From Eisenbergiella sp900555195 (GTDB lineage Bacteria > Bacillota > Clostridia > Lachnospirales > Lachnospiraceae): DNA of 18,483 nucleotides. A program made the translations under genes and the position numbers. The stretch is taken from NCBI GenBank assembly GCA_902492555.1, contig CABUMH010000077.1, positions 1 to 18,483 on the forward strand. Reading direction: 5' to 3'. The notes below the pieces were generated by a model that was not told where the DNA came from, searched no databases, and saw nothing but the letters and a program-made list of their open reading frames with translations. Below are positions 6,226-13,992 of the stretch, one piece after another. Positions within the stretch are counted from its first letter, which is position 1, and each line of letters begins with the position of its first letter.

Positions 6226-6254
6226 ATCATATAATTATTTTGCGAATAACGCAA
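6226..6254 (-). promoter_or_regulatory. Sigma-A promoter of ftsZ with a palindrome over the -35
   Basis: On the minus strand TTGCGT (6249-6254) and TATGAT (6226-6231) are 17 bp apart, in the 167-nt ftsQ-ftsZ gap. The start would be near 6219, giving a leader of about 38 nt. TTGCG-N5-CGCAA (6240-6254) is an inverted repeat covering the -35 and could be an operator. No regulator can be named. Confidence 0.7.
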
Positions 6255-6348
6255 TATCTTTTTTCATTTTCTCTTTCCATCATTTCCCATTTTCTGACAG
6301 ACTATGCAATCCATTTCTCATGTCCTGCCCACATGCCCTTTCCGCAGC

Positions 6349-7206
6349 TCATCCATCCTGCTCGAAGGATACATTATCGCCGCTTCCGGTATAATTTTCC
6401 ATTCGGAACACACCCTTTTTCCCTTCGGCGGAGGGAAGGAGCTGTTCCAGCCTAGCCACCTTCTCCTCTATGTTGTCTTCACTCCCCAATCTGGCGCGAA
6501 TGTCTCCGAAATACAGGGTCATCTCATAGGCGTCATCAAAATAAATCTTGTCCGCTGTCAGCCCGTATTTTGAAAGGATCTGTGTCATGGACAGAATCTT
6601 TCGGAACACTTCCTGGTTTTCCACCGGAAGAGGCTCATACATCACCACCTGATCGAATTCAATTCCAGTAATTTCCGGGATGCCCGCTGTTTTTGTGGAA
6701 GATGCTTCGACGATGATCCCGTCTTTATCAAAATACATATATCTGTCCAGGTATTCCACATAACCAGCAATGGATTTCTCATAGACGATGATTTTAATCG
6801 TATCCGGAGCCATCACCTCAATGTCCATGCTCTCAATGAACGGAATGCCAGTAATGCTTTTGTTTCGATATTTCAGATACAAAAAAATGGAATTATCCCC
6901 AAACCGTTCGGAAGTTACGATCTGAATGATCTCCTCATTGGTATAATGTACATTTCCTTCCACATATACATTTTCCACATGATAATACCGCAGGATGAAG
7001 AAGACCGCTGCGGCCGCCAACAGGAGAATGACCGCAATCACCAACACTGCGATCAGCCCCCTTTTGCTTTTTTTAGGTTCTAGGGATTCCAGGCGGCCTG
7101 CCTTCCTGCGCTTACCTGCATTTCCGTTAATGACTCTGAAGCGCGGGCCCGCAGAAGCTGTCCCCGCTTTTCCGGTTTTCTTTCTATTCGCCGTCCTTCT
7201 GTCCAT
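6349..7206 (-). CDS. ftsQ: Divisome protein DivIB/FtsQ
   Basis: A 285-residue bitopic membrane protein that works with FtsL and DivIC to control septal peptidoglycan synthesis. A very basic cytoplasmic N-terminus (1-48) is followed by one membrane helix (about 50-73, LIAVLVIAVILLLAAAAVFF). An extracellular POTRA domain begins at VENVYVEGNVHYTNEEI (about 77-145). The beta domain follows, with KIIVYEKSIAGYVEYLDRYMYFDKDG near its start. Length is normal. The ATG at 7204-7206 has GAGG about 10 nt upstream. It starts 27 nt after murA, so they are probably cotranscribed, and it is upstream of the ftsZ promoter. Sequence conservation in this family is low, but architecture and position agree. Confidence 0.92.
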   Translation of the reverse strand: MDRRTANRKKTGKAGTASAGPRFRVINGNAGKRRKAGRLESLEPKKSKRGLIAVLVIAVILLLAAAAVFFILRYYHVENVYVEGNVHYTNEEIIQIVTSERFGDNSIFLYLKYRNKSITGIPFIESMDIEVMAPDTIKIIVYEKSIAGYVEYLDRYMYFDKDGIIVEASSTKTAGIPEITGIEFDQVVMYEPLPVENQEVFRKILSMTQILSKYGLTADKIYFDDAYEMTLYFGDIRARLGSEDNIEEKVARLEQLLPSAEGKKGVFRMENYTGSGDNVSFEQDG

Positions 7207-7233
7207 GTTCTGTGTTCCTCACTATTCTTGCCT

Positions 7234-8520
7234 TCATTCTGGCAAAGCGTGCAAGCAGTCTGGGCCGTCCTTCCTCCCCTCCACACGGGCCCCAAGCTGC
7301 CTGAGGTCACGGCAGATATCCTCGTACCCTCTGTCGATATAACACCGATTGTCTACGACAGTCTCTCCCTGCGCGCATAAGCCTGCAATCACAAGCGCCG
7401 CTCCGCCGCGCAGTTCCCTCGCCAGCACCCGTTTCCCGTAAAGCTTCTTTCCTCCTGGCACAAAAGCCACATCCTTATCAACAACGATGCCTGCTCCCAT
7501 ACGGTTGAGCTCTTCTACCATCCGAAAACGGCCGTTAAAGACGGTCTCACGCATGCTGCTGCCCTCCTCGGCCACCGCCATGGATACCAGAAGCGGGGAC
7601 TGCAGATCTGTGGGAAAGCCGGGATAGCTCCCTGTCACCATGCGGCCGGGAGACAGCAGTTTTTCGGTTCTGCGCATCCATAATCCGTCCGGAATCCTGG
7701 CCAGCTGTGCCCCCATGCGCCTCGCGGTATTCTCCAATGCTTCATTCTCCCCGTACGGCGCCCCTTTCAGCAGAATTTCTCCGCCTGCTGCCAGGCAGGC
7801 GCACATATAGGTTCCCGTCACGATCCGGTCCGAAGAGATCGTAAACGAGCAGGAATGCAGGGGCGTTTGCCCGCGTATCAGGATCTGTCCCGGACGCGGC
7901 TGTATGATATCCGCTCCCGCCTCCCGGAGGAAGGCACACAGCTGTCCGATTTCCGGTTCCATCGCACAGTTCTCAACACAGGTGGTTCCATCCGCTGCAA
8001 CCGCGGCCATAATCACATTTTCCGTGGCGCCCACGCTGGGAAAATCCAGATGCACCAGGGTTCCGTGCAGGCTTCCCGCCGTCGCATACAGCCCATCTTC
8101 CCCATCTTCACAGCAGGTGCCAAGGGCCTCCAGCGCTTTCAGATGCAGATCGATCGGCCGGTCTCCAATCACGCAGCCTCCCGGATAATTCAGGAACACT
8201 TCTCCCATCCTTCCGAGGATAGGCCCCATCAGCATGACGGAAGAACGCATCTGCGTCACATACTCCTTTGGAAGGCGGCTGTCTTTCAAGACCGTCGCAT
8301 CAATCTGTACCTCTGAACCCTTCCTGACAATCCGGCAGCCAATACCGGAGAGGATCCGGCACATGTACTCTACATCCATGATATCGGGACAATTCCTTAG
8401 TACGCTGATCCCCGGAACCAAAAGTGCCGCCGCCATAATGGGCAGAGCGGCATTCTTGGAACCCTGAACCGTCACTTCGCCGTACAGAGATGCGTTTCCG
8501 CTGATATAAACAGACCCCAA
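7234..8520 (-). CDS. murA: UDP-N-acetylglucosamine 1-carboxyvinyltransferase MurA
   Basis: This 428-residue cytosolic enzyme transfers enolpyruvate from PEP to UDP-GlcNAc, the first committed step of peptidoglycan synthesis. Lys22 and Asn23 (QGSKNAALP) and the catalytic Cys116 in the loop GGCVIGDRPIDLH are all present, so fosfomycin sensitivity would be expected at this site. The alpha/beta inverse barrel motifs (FPSVGATENVIMAA, YPGFPTDLQSP, ENRF-like FNGRFRMVEEL, LRGGAALVIAGL) are in order. The start is TTG (8518-8520), with AAGGTGG just upstream and no ATG in place. It has a possible promoter in the 78-nt gap after ftsW. It sits where murG and murB are found in Bacillus. Firmicutes often have two MurA paralogues, and which one this is cannot be told here. 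Confidence 0.96.
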   Translation of the reverse strand: MGSVYISGNASLYGEVTVQGSKNAALPIMAAALLVPGISVLRNCPDIMDVEYMCRILSGIGCRIVRKGSEVQIDATVLKDSRLPKEYVTQMRSSVMLMGPILGRMGEVFLNYPGGCVIGDRPIDLHLKALEALGTCCEDGEDGLYATAGSLHGTLVHLDFPSVGATENVIMAAVAADGTTCVENCAMEPEIGQLCAFLREAGADIIQPRPGQILIRGQTPLHSCSFTISSDRIVTGTYMCACLAAGGEILLKGAPYGENEALENTARRMGAQLARIPDGLWMRRTEKLLSPGRMVTGSYPGFPTDLQSPLLVSMAVAEEGSSMRETVFNGRFRMVEELNRMGAGIVVDKDVAFVPGGKKLYGKRVLARELRGGAALVIAGLCAQGETVVDNRCYIDRGYEDICRDLRQLGARVEGRKDGPDCLHALPE

Positions 8521-8552
8521 ATGTCCACCTTCCCGAATTCCAAAATCAAGCT

Positions 8553-8580
8553 ATTGTATCATATGCAGCCGGCGGAACAA
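8553..8580 (-). promoter_or_regulatory. Possible promoter of murA-ftsQ
   Basis: On the minus strand TACAAT (8553-8558), with an upstream TGA (extended -10), is preceded at 16 bp by TTGTTC (8575-8580). It lies in the 78-nt gap between ftsW and murA. The start would be near 8546. Read-through from ftsW is also possible, as no terminator is seen in the gap. Confidence 0.5.
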
Positions 8581-8598
8581 ACGTATCTTGTACCCTGC

Positions 8599-9756
8599 TC
8601 ATGCCGCATCCTTTAAGCGGATTCCCTTCGCCACACTCAGCACCAGGCCGATTTCGATGAGCAGGAACATGACGGAAGAACCGCCATAGCTGATGAAGGG
8701 AAGAGATACTCCTGTATTCGGAATGGAATTGGTCACTACCGCTATATTCAGGATCACCTGGATGGCAATATGCCCCATCACCCCAACCACGAGGAGGGCG
8801 CCAAACAGATCAGATGCGTTATTGGCGATAATCATGAACCGCCAGATCAGAAGAACGAACAGCAAAATAACCGCAACTCCGCCGAACAGCCCCAGTTCCT
8901 CACAGATGATGGAAAAGATCATATCGTTCTGCGCCTCTGGAACAAATCCAAGTTTCTGAATGCTCTGCCCCAGCCCTTTTCCGAAAATTCCTCCGGAACC
9001 GATGGCATAAAGCGCCTGAAGGGTCTGGAACCCTGTTCCGGAAGCATAATCCTCCGGATTCAGCCAGGCCAGGATACGGTTCCCACGGAAATCCAGGGAG
9101 GAACTATCCATCTGAAGGATCACGAACACCAATGCCGCAGCGGCCGCAACGCCTACCGTTCCCAGAACAATGAACCGCTTATAACTGGGGCTCGCCACAA
9201 ACAGCATCAGAAAGGCGATGCCAAAAATGATGATCGCCGAACTTAAGTTATTCGTAATCTGCCAGATCATCACACAGATGGGTACAGGCACCATCAGGAC
9301 GATCCAAAAGCCTTTGGGACTGCGTATTCCTTTTCCCATCTTGCAGATGAAGCTGGCCAGGAATAAGATCATGCACAGCTTCGCCACCTCTGCCGGCTGG
9401 ACGGAAAGTCCCAGATTCAGCCATCGCCTCGCGCCGTTGGCTTCTATTCCCAGGGGAGAAAGCACCAAAAGAATCAGTATTGCGGACACAATGTATCCCA
9501 GTACGGCAAACCTCTCCCAGAAATGATACGGAATATTCGCCACCACCACCATCGCCATCAATCCGAGCACCGTGGCCAGCGCCTGATGTTTCAGATAATA
9601 GGCTTCGTCATAGTTCAGGCTGGCGGAAAGGGATGCCTCATAGGAACTGGTGGAGTACACCATGATCAGCCCGAATCCCAGCAGGAACAGAACGATGAAC
9701 AAAAGGGTATAATCAAAAAAATATTCGGATTGCTTTTTTCTTCTATTGCCCGCCAC
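8599..9756 (-). CDS. ftsW: SEDS-family peptidoglycan glycosyltransferase FtsW/SpoVE
   Basis: A 385-residue polytopic membrane protein, a lipid II polymerase working with a class B PBP at the septum. About ten hydrophobic segments are visible. Family motifs are NGARRWLNLG-SVQPAEVAKL (about 105-125), the large extracellular loop with GNRILAWLNPE and GTGFQTLQALYAIGSGG-FGKGLG, FVPEAQNDMIFSIICEELG, and the C-terminal NTGVSLPFISYGGSS. The start is GTG (9754-9756). Its ribosome binding site AAGGAG lies inside the last codons of murD, whose stop is 4 nt upstream, so translation is probably coupled. Position after murD equals spoVE in Bacillus. Whether it serves vegetative division, spore cortex or both cannot be decided from the sequence. 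Confidence 0.95.
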   Translation of the reverse strand: MAGNRRKKQSEYFFDYTLLFIVLFLLGFGLIMVYSTSSYEASLSASLNYDEAYYLKHQALATVLGLMAMVVVANIPYHFWERFAVLGYIVSAILILLVLSPLGIEANGARRWLNLGLSVQPAEVAKLCMILFLASFICKMGKGIRSPKGFWIVLMVPVPICVMIWQITNNLSSAIIIFGIAFLMLFVASPSYKRFIVLGTVGVAAAAALVFVILQMDSSSLDFRGNRILAWLNPEDYASGTGFQTLQALYAIGSGGIFGKGLGQSIQKLGFVPEAQNDMIFSIICEELGLFGGVAVILLFVLLIWRFMIIANNASDLFGALLVVGVMGHIAIQVILNIAVVTNSIPNTGVSLPFISYGGSSVMFLLIEIGLVLSVAKGIRLKDAA

Positions 9757-9760
9757 GCAA

Positions 9761-11113
9761 TCACTCCTTCAGACGATTCACATATTCCTTAAACTGTTTT
9801 CCGCGTTCCTCATAGTTCGGGAACATTCCCCAGCTGGCACAAGCAGGAGACAGAAGGACCGCATCCCCCGCTGAAGCTTCCCGCGCACAGATATCCATAC
9901 ATTCCTCAAAAGAATCCGCCATCACGATCCGGTCAAATCCATGCCTGCGCGCACATTCCGCAATTTTTTCCCGCGTCTGTCCGATCAGCACCAGAAGCTT
10001 CACTTTTCCGTCAAACGCTTCAATCCATTCATCATAAGCGTTTCCCTTATCATAACCGCCGCCGATGAGCACGGTCGGCCGGTTCATCGCACGGATCGCA
10101 CGGATCGCCGCATCCGGATTAGTTCCCTTGGAATCATTGTAATACATCACGCCGCGTTTTGTGGCAACATATTCGATCCGGTGCTCCACCGCCTGAAACT
10201 GTTTTACCGTATTCAATATATTCTCCATGGGCACGCCGAATGCATCCGCCATGGCGATTGCCGCCATCACATTTTCCACATTGTGCATGCCCAGAAGCTG
10301 CATTTCATGAATATTCATGAGACGCTGTGTTTTTCCTTCAAAGCATGAGCAAATCGTCTCTCCGTCCAGGAAATAGCCCTCCTGCGGCCGTTCTCCCACG
10401 GAAAACCAGACCACCCGCGCCGGACAGCGTTCCCCGAATGCACGGGTATACGGGTCGCAGTAATTCAGCACACAAGCATCTTCCTTCGTCTGATTCTTCG
10501 CAATGGATTCCTTCACCGCCACATAGTTTTCCATGGTATGATGCCGGTTCAGATGATCCGGGGTAATGTTCAAAATCGCGGACACCTTAGGATGGAAGGA
10601 AACAGCCGTCTCCAGCTGAAAGCTGCTGATCTCCGCTACGGTGACGCTGTCTTCACGCGTCTTCAAAGCCTCCCTGGTAATCGGATCCCCGATATTGCCC
10701 ACCACAAATACGGATTCATAGAAGTCACGCATAATCTGTCCCGTCAGCGCTGTGGTCGTGGTCTTTCCGTTGGTTCCGGTGATCGCCAATATGCTCCCTT
10801 TGGTAAAGGCGCTGCCCAGTTCCACTTCTCCCCAGATCGGGATGGCCTTGTCCGCAAATTGTTCCACGAAAGGGGTGTCCACCGGAACGCCCGGACTCAT
10901 CACCACAAGGGACAGGTCCTCCTTCTCCTCCTCCGGGAGTGTTCCCACCCGAATCCGGATATTCGCTCCGTCCGGGAAAAGCCCTGACAGGGCCTGTATG
11001 TCCGTCTTCTCATTTGCGTCAAAAAGGACAGGCGCCGCTCCAGCCTCCAGTAAAAGCCTTGCAGCGCTCTTTCCGGCACCTACAACCAATACTCTCTTAC
11101 CTTCCAAATTCAT
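9761..11113 (-). CDS. murD: UDP-N-acetylmuramoyl-L-alanine--D-glutamate ligase MurD
   Basis: This 450-residue cytosolic Mur ligase adds D-Glu to UDP-MurNAc-L-Ala using ATP. The N-terminal UDP-binding Rossmann domain (VLVVGAGKSAARLLLEAGA) is followed by the ATP-binding P-loop GTNGKTTT (113-120). The central domain has EISSFQLE and ILNITPDHLNRH, and the C-terminal domain begins near VEHRIEYV, with NDSKGTNPDAA and IGGGYDKG. Residues GKSAARLLL are about three shorter than the usual GKSGxAAAxLL. The ATG at 11111-11113 has GAGAGG 5 nt upstream. It follows mraY by 63 nt with no terminator, and overlaps the ftsW translation signal at its end. Confidence 0.97.
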   Translation of the reverse strand: MNLEGKRVLVVGAGKSAARLLLEAGAAPVLFDANEKTDIQALSGLFPDGANIRIRVGTLPEEEKEDLSLVVMSPGVPVDTPFVEQFADKAIPIWGEVELGSAFTKGSILAITGTNGKTTTTALTGQIMRDFYESVFVVGNIGDPITREALKTREDSVTVAEISSFQLETAVSFHPKVSAILNITPDHLNRHHTMENYVAVKESIAKNQTKEDACVLNYCDPYTRAFGERCPARVVWFSVGERPQEGYFLDGETICSCFEGKTQRLMNIHEMQLLGMHNVENVMAAIAMADAFGVPMENILNTVKQFQAVEHRIEYVATKRGVMYYNDSKGTNPDAAIRAIRAMNRPTVLIGGGYDKGNAYDEWIEAFDGKVKLLVLIGQTREKIAECARRHGFDRIVMADSFEECMDICAREASAGDAVLLSPACASWGMFPNYEERGKQFKEYVNRLKE

Positions 11114-11176
11114 GTCTGCCTCTCATTCCGCCGTAAAAACGGCTTTATACTTTTTCCCCATCACATCCCGGCCATC

Positions 11177-12133
11177 CTACATGGCAATCAGCGCCACCAG
11201 ACAAAGAAGCGCCGTGAGTATGGAGAAGGCGGCCACAATTCTGGTCTCGGACCAGCCGCACAATTCAAAATGGTGATGAAGGGGTGCCATCCGAAACAGC
11301 CGTTTTCCCCTTGTGATCTTAAAATAGAACACCTGAAGAATGACGGACAGCACTTCTATCAGATAAACGAACCCTATAATCGGGATAAAAAGCTGCATTC
11401 GCATCATGTATGCTGAAGCGGCCACAAAGCCTCCCAGCGCCAATGAACCGGTATCCCCCATAAATACGCTGGCAGGATAAACATTAAACAGCAGGAATCC
11501 GAGCAGAGCTCCTGCTACCGCACAGGCTACAGGCTCAATCCTGCTTCCTGTGCCGATGGCCGCCGCGGCCAGGAACGTGGCTATCATAACGGTGACGCTG
11601 GCAGCCAGCCCATCCAGCCCATCCGTAAAGTTGGCGCCATTCACCGTGCCCAGTATAATAAAAAAAGCAAGCGGGATATTCAGCCACCCCAGATCCAGTT
11701 CCATATCCGGGAAAAATGGAATCGCGGCCGCCAGGCCAATATCCGTTGCCCGCAGCAGGTAAAAAATGAACAGGCCAGTAATCACCAGCTGTCCCGTCAG
11801 CTTCTGGATGGGACGAAGGCCCATGGACCGATGCATGACCACTTTAATATAATCGTCCAGAAAACCGATCAGCCCGAATCCAAGCGTCAGCAGCAGCACC
11901 GGCATGATCTCCGGATAGTCTCTCACATAAAAGAGGGAAGCGATCACCACAGCGGACAGAATCAGAATCCCTCCCATGGTCGGCGTTCCATTTTTCTTCA
12001 AATGGCTTCTGGGCCCTTCCTCCCGGATGGTCTGCCCAGCCTTGAGTCTCTTTAGAAAAGGGATGATCACCGGCCCCAAAGATACGCTTACAAAGAAGGA
12101 TATCAGAACCGGCAGGTAAATCGATAAGCTCAT
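11177..12133 (-). CDS. mraY: Phospho-N-acetylmuramoyl-pentapeptide-transferase MraY
   Basis: A 318-residue membrane enzyme that transfers phospho-MurNAc-pentapeptide from UDP to undecaprenyl phosphate, giving lipid I. About ten membrane segments are present. Active-site motifs are Asp93-Asp94 (GFLDDYIKV), NFTDGLDGLA (168-177), Asp227 (FMGDTGSLALGG) and the His cluster APLHHHFE (284-290). The substrate-side loop GPRSHLKKNGTPTMGG (40-55) is also conserved. The ATG at 12131-12133 is chosen because AAGGAAAGG lies 4 nt upstream and the length fits the family. An in-frame extension of 39 residues toward 12250 would overlap the SpoVD-like gene and has no matching family sequence. It starts 13 nt after the preceding stop. 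murE and murF, often found near here, are absent. Confidence 0.96.
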   Translation of the reverse strand: MSLSIYLPVLISFFVSVSLGPVIIPFLKRLKAGQTIREEGPRSHLKKNGTPTMGGILILSAVVIASLFYVRDYPEIMPVLLLTLGFGLIGFLDDYIKVVMHRSMGLRPIQKLTGQLVITGLFIFYLLRATDIGLAAAIPFFPDMELDLGWLNIPLAFFIILGTVNGANFTDGLDGLAASVTVMIATFLAAAAIGTGSRIEPVACAVAGALLGFLLFNVYPASVFMGDTGSLALGGFVAASAYMMRMQLFIPIIGFVYLIEVLSVILQVFYFKITRGKRLFRMAPLHHHFELCGWSETRIVAAFSILTALLCLVALIAM

Positions 12134-12146
12134 CGAACCTTTCCTT

Positions 12147-13901
12147 TCAATTATCAGCCTTGCCCTGTACATTATAGTCCAACTTTTCCAAATAAGGAAG
12201 AATATTTTCAAAAAGCTGGCGGACCACCGGTGCTGAGACCTGGCCTCCATAATAGACTCCCTGCGGATTGGTCACAATCGCAAGCGCCAGAACCTTCGGA
12301 TCATCTGCAGGTGCGAATCCCAAAAAAGAAGCGATATAACGTCCGGTTCCGCGGGGCAGCGTCTCACTGGTGGCTGTCTTGCCTCCTACCCGATAGCCTT
12401 CCACATAGCCGTTCCTTCCGCTCCCGTTTTCCACCACTTGTTCCAACAGATACCGAAGCTTCTCGCTGGTCTCTTCGGATATGATGCCCTCTGTCACCGG
12501 ATATTCAAATACCTTCGTCACATTCCCTTCCCCGTCTGCCGTCTTCACTCCAAAATGCGGCGTAATTCTTTTCCCGCCGTTAATCAGGGATGAAACCGTG
12601 GTAGCCAGCTGGATCGGCGTTACCTGAAAGGACTGTCCAAATGAAATTGTGGCCAGTTCAACCATTCCTATATTCTCTTCCTTATGCATGATCGTGCCGG
12701 CTTCTCCCGGCAGATCCACGTTGGTGGGTTCCAACAGGCCAAACTGTTCAAAATAATGATAATAGTTTTCCACCCCCAGGCGCAGGCCTACGGTGACGAA
12801 TACCGGATTGCAGGAATTCATCGTGCCCTGAACAAAGGTTTCTGCGCCGTGTCCGGTGGTCTTATGGCATCGGATTCTTCGATCCTCCACCATCACATAA
12901 CCGGGGCAGCTGAAGGTGTCTTCCATGGTCACCACCCCCGCCTCCAGGCCGGCCGCTGCCGTAATTGTCTTAAAGACAGAGCCCGGTTCATAAGTATCAT
13001 TGATGCATCCATTCCGCCACATCTGATTCAGAAGATCCTGTTTCTCTTCTTCCGACATTCCGGACGTATCCGTTCCTTCTGGCAGGGTAAACGGATCATT
13101 CAGGTTGAATTCTGGGACGTTCACCATAGCAAGGATCTCTCCATTATCAGGCTTCATCACCAATATGGACACGCTCTCCGCCTCTTTGGCTGCCATGACC
13201 TGATTGGCCAGCTGTGTCGCATACTGTTGGATATTTACATCCATGCTGATATACAGATCCTCTCCGTCCACGGGTTCCATTCTGTCTTCCCCTTCTTCTT
13301 CCACTTCAATGCCCCTGGCATCCGTCACGGTAAGAATGGTCCCAGGCTCCCCCTGCAGATATTCATCATATTTCACCTCCAGGCCGATGATTCCCTGATT
13401 GTCTCCCCCTGTAAAGCCAAGCACCTTGGAAGCCAGGCTGTCAAACGGATAATATCGCTTATAGTCTTCATCCACCTTGACTCCGTCCAGCTGGTAAGCG
13501 CGGATCGCATCTCCCACCTCTTTATCCACATTGCTTTTGATCTTCTCAATGGCCGTATATTTCTCCACCCGTTCTCTTACATATGCTTCTTCCAGCCCCA
13601 GTTCCTGTGCAAGCACCTGAACCACCCGATCTGGCTCCGTTATCTGGTTATGAATCACGGAGATCGTGCAGACCGTCCGGTTATCCGCCAGCACCGTCCC
13701 GGTCGCATCCAGGATCCTGCCCCGTTTCGCCTTAATGCTCCTCTCCCTCTGGTGCAGTTCATCCGCAGCCTGGGTATAATAGGCGGAACGGTATACCATC
13801 AGATACACCAGCCGTCCCGTGAGGGCAGCGAATAAAGCAAGGCATATCATAAAAGCCCAGAATGTTTTCTTCCTATGGAACGTTTTATGCTTCTCTTCCA
13901 T
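12147..13901 (-). CDS. spoVD: Class B penicillin-binding protein, SpoVD-like, with KTA in place of KTG
   Basis: A 584-residue class B transpeptidase. In Bacillus the gene at this position (after pbpB) is spoVD, needed for spore cortex. There is one membrane anchor (about 13-36), then the PBP dimerisation domain with RGRILDATGTVLA and YYPFDSLASKVLGFTG. The transpeptidase domain has SVFK (Ser308, Lys311) and SCN (363-365). The third motif reads KTAT (Lys508, codons 12369-12380), where family members have KTG. No PASTA domain follows. The ATG at 13899-13901 is preferred: GAGG lies upstream and the protein then begins MEEKHKTFHRKK before the anchor. An in-frame extension to 14027 would overlap the upstream PBP gene. 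The ribosome binding site lies in a strong hairpin (13908-13958). Catalytic competence is uncertain because of KTA. Confidence 0.9.
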   Translation of the reverse strand: MEEKHKTFHRKKTFWAFMICLALFAALTGRLVYLMVYRSAYYTQAADELHQRERSIKAKRGRILDATGTVLADNRTVCTISVIHNQITEPDRVVQVLAQELGLEEAYVRERVEKYTAIEKIKSNVDKEVGDAIRAYQLDGVKVDEDYKRYYPFDSLASKVLGFTGGDNQGIIGLEVKYDEYLQGEPGTILTVTDARGIEVEEEGEDRMEPVDGEDLYISMDVNIQQYATQLANQVMAAKEAESVSILVMKPDNGEILAMVNVPEFNLNDPFTLPEGTDTSGMSEEEKQDLLNQMWRNGCINDTYEPGSVFKTITAAAGLEAGVVTMEDTFSCPGYVMVEDRRIRCHKTTGHGAETFVQGTMNSCNPVFVTVGLRLGVENYYHYFEQFGLLEPTNVDLPGEAGTIMHKEENIGMVELATISFGQSFQVTPIQLATTVSSLINGGKRITPHFGVKTADGEGNVTKVFEYPVTEGIISEETSEKLRYLLEQVVENGSGRNGYVEGYRVGGKTATSETLPRGTGRYIASFLGFAPADDPKVLALAIVTNPQGVYYGGQVSAPVVRQLFENILPYLEKLDYNVQGKADN

Positions 13902-13907
13902 ATGGAA

Positions 13908-13958
13908 AACCTCATAAAGCGGTATATTGATACAATTTATTACCGGATTTATGAGGTT
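13908..13958 (-). promoter_or_regulatory. Leader hairpin that masks the spoVD ribosome binding site
   Basis: In the 91-nt gap between the two PBP genes, AACCTCATAAA (13948-13958) pairs perfectly over 11 bp with TTTATGAGGTT (13908-13918). An inner 5-bp stem CGGTA / TACCG (13941-13945 with 13920-13924) extends it, and the loop is 16 nt. The 3' arm contains ATGAGG, the ribosome binding site of the ATG at 13901. It lacks a U-tract, so it looks like a translational control element rather than a terminator. Confidence 0.6.
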
Positions 13959-13992
13959 ATTCTCATTTTGCTCTTCTTTTGTAGGCCCCGCG

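Noticed and set aside
11114..11176. Small hairpin (GCCGT/ACGGC) in the mraY-murD gap as a terminator
   Set aside because: The stem is only 5 bp and no T-run follows, so cotranscription is more likely.
12134..12250. 39-residue N-terminal extension of MraY
   Set aside because: It overlaps the 3' end of the SpoVD-like gene, and a strong ribosome binding site precedes the internal ATG at 12133, which gives the family length.
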